A DNA stretch of 64,000 bases, taken from the NCBI RefSeq assembly GCF_027580225.2, contig NC_073351.2:9218501-9282500 (forward strand), given 5' to 3'. Source of the DNA: Misgurnus anguillicaudatus. Taxonomy: Eukaryota > Chordata > Actinopteri > Cypriniformes > Cobitidae. The translations under genes were made by a program, and so were the position numbers. Below are positions 62,181-64,000 of the stretch, in pieces. Numbering within the stretch: the stretch's first letter is position 1; each line of letters opens with the position of its first letter. Under the pieces are notes generated by a model, which made no database searches, had not been told where the DNA came from, and saw only the letters and a list, made by a program, of their open reading frames with translations.

Positions 62181-62835
62181 CAGGGTTTCCCTCAGCACTT
62201 TGCAGTTCGGGCAGCCCGCCTAAAGCCCGGGATACACTGCACGATTATTGGCTGTCCCAGACGAAAGATTGCCATCGTGAAACTATCGTCGCGATTTCTG
62301 TGATCGTGGCTCTCCATCGGTGGTCCTATGTCGTACAGTGAGAAAGGTTCAAAGACGGACGTTTTCCCAGTCTTGCTTCCAAAGATAGTCTACGACAGTT
62401 TTCTGGCAGTGTCAGAAATTCGGCATGATCACCGCACAGTGTGTTTGCTGCTACGACCTGCGCGCCAGTATTTGTTTACCACGAGCGCATGCTGGTGATG
62501 TTGCGCAACGTGTGACGCTGCCGCCGAAGCTTCCGTGTCATCATCGTACAGTCTACATGCCTCTCATACCCGAGTTTAAACGATACATGTCGCACAGTGT
62601 GATAAGGTAATGATCTTATAAGAGGACAAAAATCGTGCAGTGTATTCCGGGCTTAAGATGGGCTTAACTAGGTCGTTCAAAAAAAAAAAAATGCTGCATA
62701 AAAGGCCGTCAAGTGCATCTCAGAGAATAGCGCGGATGCGCTTCACACCGTGAGCGGGCACGCGTGCCACACAGGCGAAATGAGAGAAAGACTGGTCCGT
62801 TAGAAAGACTGGTCCATAGTCAATAGTTCTTGCAA
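62181..62835. mobile_element. CAGGGTTTCC-type element nested in the foldback MITE
   Basis: The left 43 bases starting CAGGGTTTCCCTCAGCAC are the inverse of the right end of 52904-53332. The opposite terminus could not be identified, so the right limit is approximate and set by where the host MITE resumes. Confidence 0.6.
62224..62653. mobile_element. Harbinger-like MITE, innermost insertion
   Basis: Terminal inverted repeats of 22 bases (AGCCCGGGATACACTGCAC... against GTGCAGTGTATTCCGGGCT) with one mismatch. The 3-bp duplication TAA lies at 62221-62223 and 62654-62656. A 3-bp TWA target fits PIF/Harbinger. 430 bp; the 61-codon frame inside is not a gene. Confidence 0.88.
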
Positions 62836-62955
62836 ATTTTACTAAAATAACTCCAAATGTGTTCGTCTGAAAGATGATGGACATATGTATCTCAGATTGC
62901 TTGAGGTTGGGTAAATTATGGGGCAATTTTGATATTTGGCTGAAGTATCACTTAA

Positions 62956-64000
62956 GTAGTTTACTTACTAATATTATGGTATTAGTCTACTATTAAAAAT
63001 AGTAAAATGTAGGCTTCACTTAAAATAGGTTCCTTTTTAGTAAAACCAAAAGTTATATCTCTTTTCTCTGCTTAACAAAGGTCACCAACCGAACATGCAG
63101 TGAAAGCTTTGTTTGTTCTTTTCGACCTCTGTTTGGCAACGCTTTGGGGATGTTTTTGAATCGCATGTGCCCAATTGATGATAGATCCCTGCTCTATGGG
63201 GATTTATATCCTTTGATGGATCATTCCATCTGGAGGTCATTGAACCTTTGTCTCTCTCTCACTCCCTCTCCATGTGTGGGAGCACTCACGGATATTGGAG
63301 TATCAAAATGATACTGATGAAGAGAGATTATGGGCAGGAAGTCCAAACTAATAATGTTGATATGATGTATTTTATGTCAACGTCCCTTTTGATATGTGTC
63401 ATTTTTTCAATGTTAATATACTTTCTCATATCCCAGTTTGATAAGTAAGACTTTATAGAAGAGAGAATGATGCTATCAAAACCTTAACCATTACATTAGT
63501 TTGGTTGAGCTAGCCTAACCAATGGCAGGAGGGGTGGGACTGTCCTCTTTGTTGACCAATAGCAGATACGGGGACTATGTGGGAACCATTTTTTTTTGTG
63601 AATCCTTTTGGTGATGTTCTTCTACTTCTAATTCACTCTCCTGCCCTCCGGGTGCAGATAGGACCCCGAGATGAAGAAGGGCTCATTTCAAAAAGAGCTT
63701 TGTACCATCTGCGATTTCAATCCTCAACAGGCTACAAAGCTGAACATTCACCATTTTGTGTTTTGTTGGTTTTTTGTACATATGTTTTGCTAGTTGCGTG
63801 ACAGTCCGTGAACACAAATGTCCTGTTATGGGACAATAAACTATCTATCAATCTATATTATTAGTGCAAAATCTCACGTTTAAAACTACCAAAGGCCTAC
63901 TTTTTTCTCATTGAAAATCTCTTTTCACTGAAGTATGTGAGCTGCAAATGGCATTTCGTGTCGATTTTAAGTGGGATGGCGTAATCTAATCACGTCAGTC
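62956..64000. other. intron 5 to window end; possible retroelement 3' end
   Basis: No exon found. Near 63826-63860 the sequence GGGACAATAAACTATCTATC followed by AATCTATAT looks like the polyadenylation signal and short tandem tail of a non-LTR retroelement. No coding part could be recognised upstream. Confidence 0.35.

Larger units (their letters stand above)
61638..62955. mobile_element. foldback MITE carrying nested insertions
   Basis: Left arm TAAAGCGATATCAAAATG, TTACTCACCCTCAAGCAATC and right arm GATTGCTTGAGGTTGGGTAA ... GAAGTATCACTTAA are inverted copies, with a central stem around ATAACTAGCTTCCGGTAACG. The right half is interrupted near 62180-62835. Relatives are at 33325-33804 and 56740-56902. 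Confidence 0.82.

Overview
The window looks like a piece of a teleost fish chromosome, probably from a cypriniform (zebrafish/carp group). It is AT-rich, intron-dominated and crowded with short non-autonomous DNA transposons, many with intact target-site duplications. It also carries tRNA-derived SINE pieces of the DANA/HE1 kind and long simple repeats. No operon-like coding, rRNA, tRNA gene, CRISPR array or prophage was seen.

One gene is recognisable: the extracellular part of a nectin-1 cell-adhesion receptor on the + strand. Four exons join cleanly into 315 codons: the V-type Ig domain (44105-44479), the first C-type Ig domain (51072-51371), and the second C-type Ig domain split over two exons (52451-52568 and 59869-60020). 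Intron phases (1, 1, 2, 1), paired cysteines and nectin-1-specific motifs agree. The signal-peptide exon was not found, so the first 44 kb is most simply read as the 3' part of a very long intron 1. The transmembrane and cytoplasmic exon(s) would lie beyond 64000.

Layout: 1-11.6 kb is mostly single-copy-looking DNA with one TTAA-flanked MITE (3898-4352) and one unexplained 280-codon ORF (9918-10760). From 11.6 to 21.5 kb there are scattered MITEs, two SINE pieces, a foldback element and two copies of a promoter-like repeat. From 21.5 to 28.6 kb the sequence is largely free of recognisable repeats. From 28.6 to 42.3 kb there are many MITEs, including a 106-bp perfect palindrome and a MITE dimer whose empty site is preserved in a neighbouring repeat unit. 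Introns 2 and 4 are packed with hAT-like and other TIR elements. Intron 4 also has about 1.5 kb of pentanucleotide-period satellite. Intron 5 holds a three-level nested insertion (61638-62955).

I do not see a previously undescribed multi-gene system. The notable material is transposon architecture (nests, palindromes, dimers) and an eight-residue insertion in the nectin V domain. TE superfamily calls rest on terminal repeats and target-site duplications read by eye, not on database searches.
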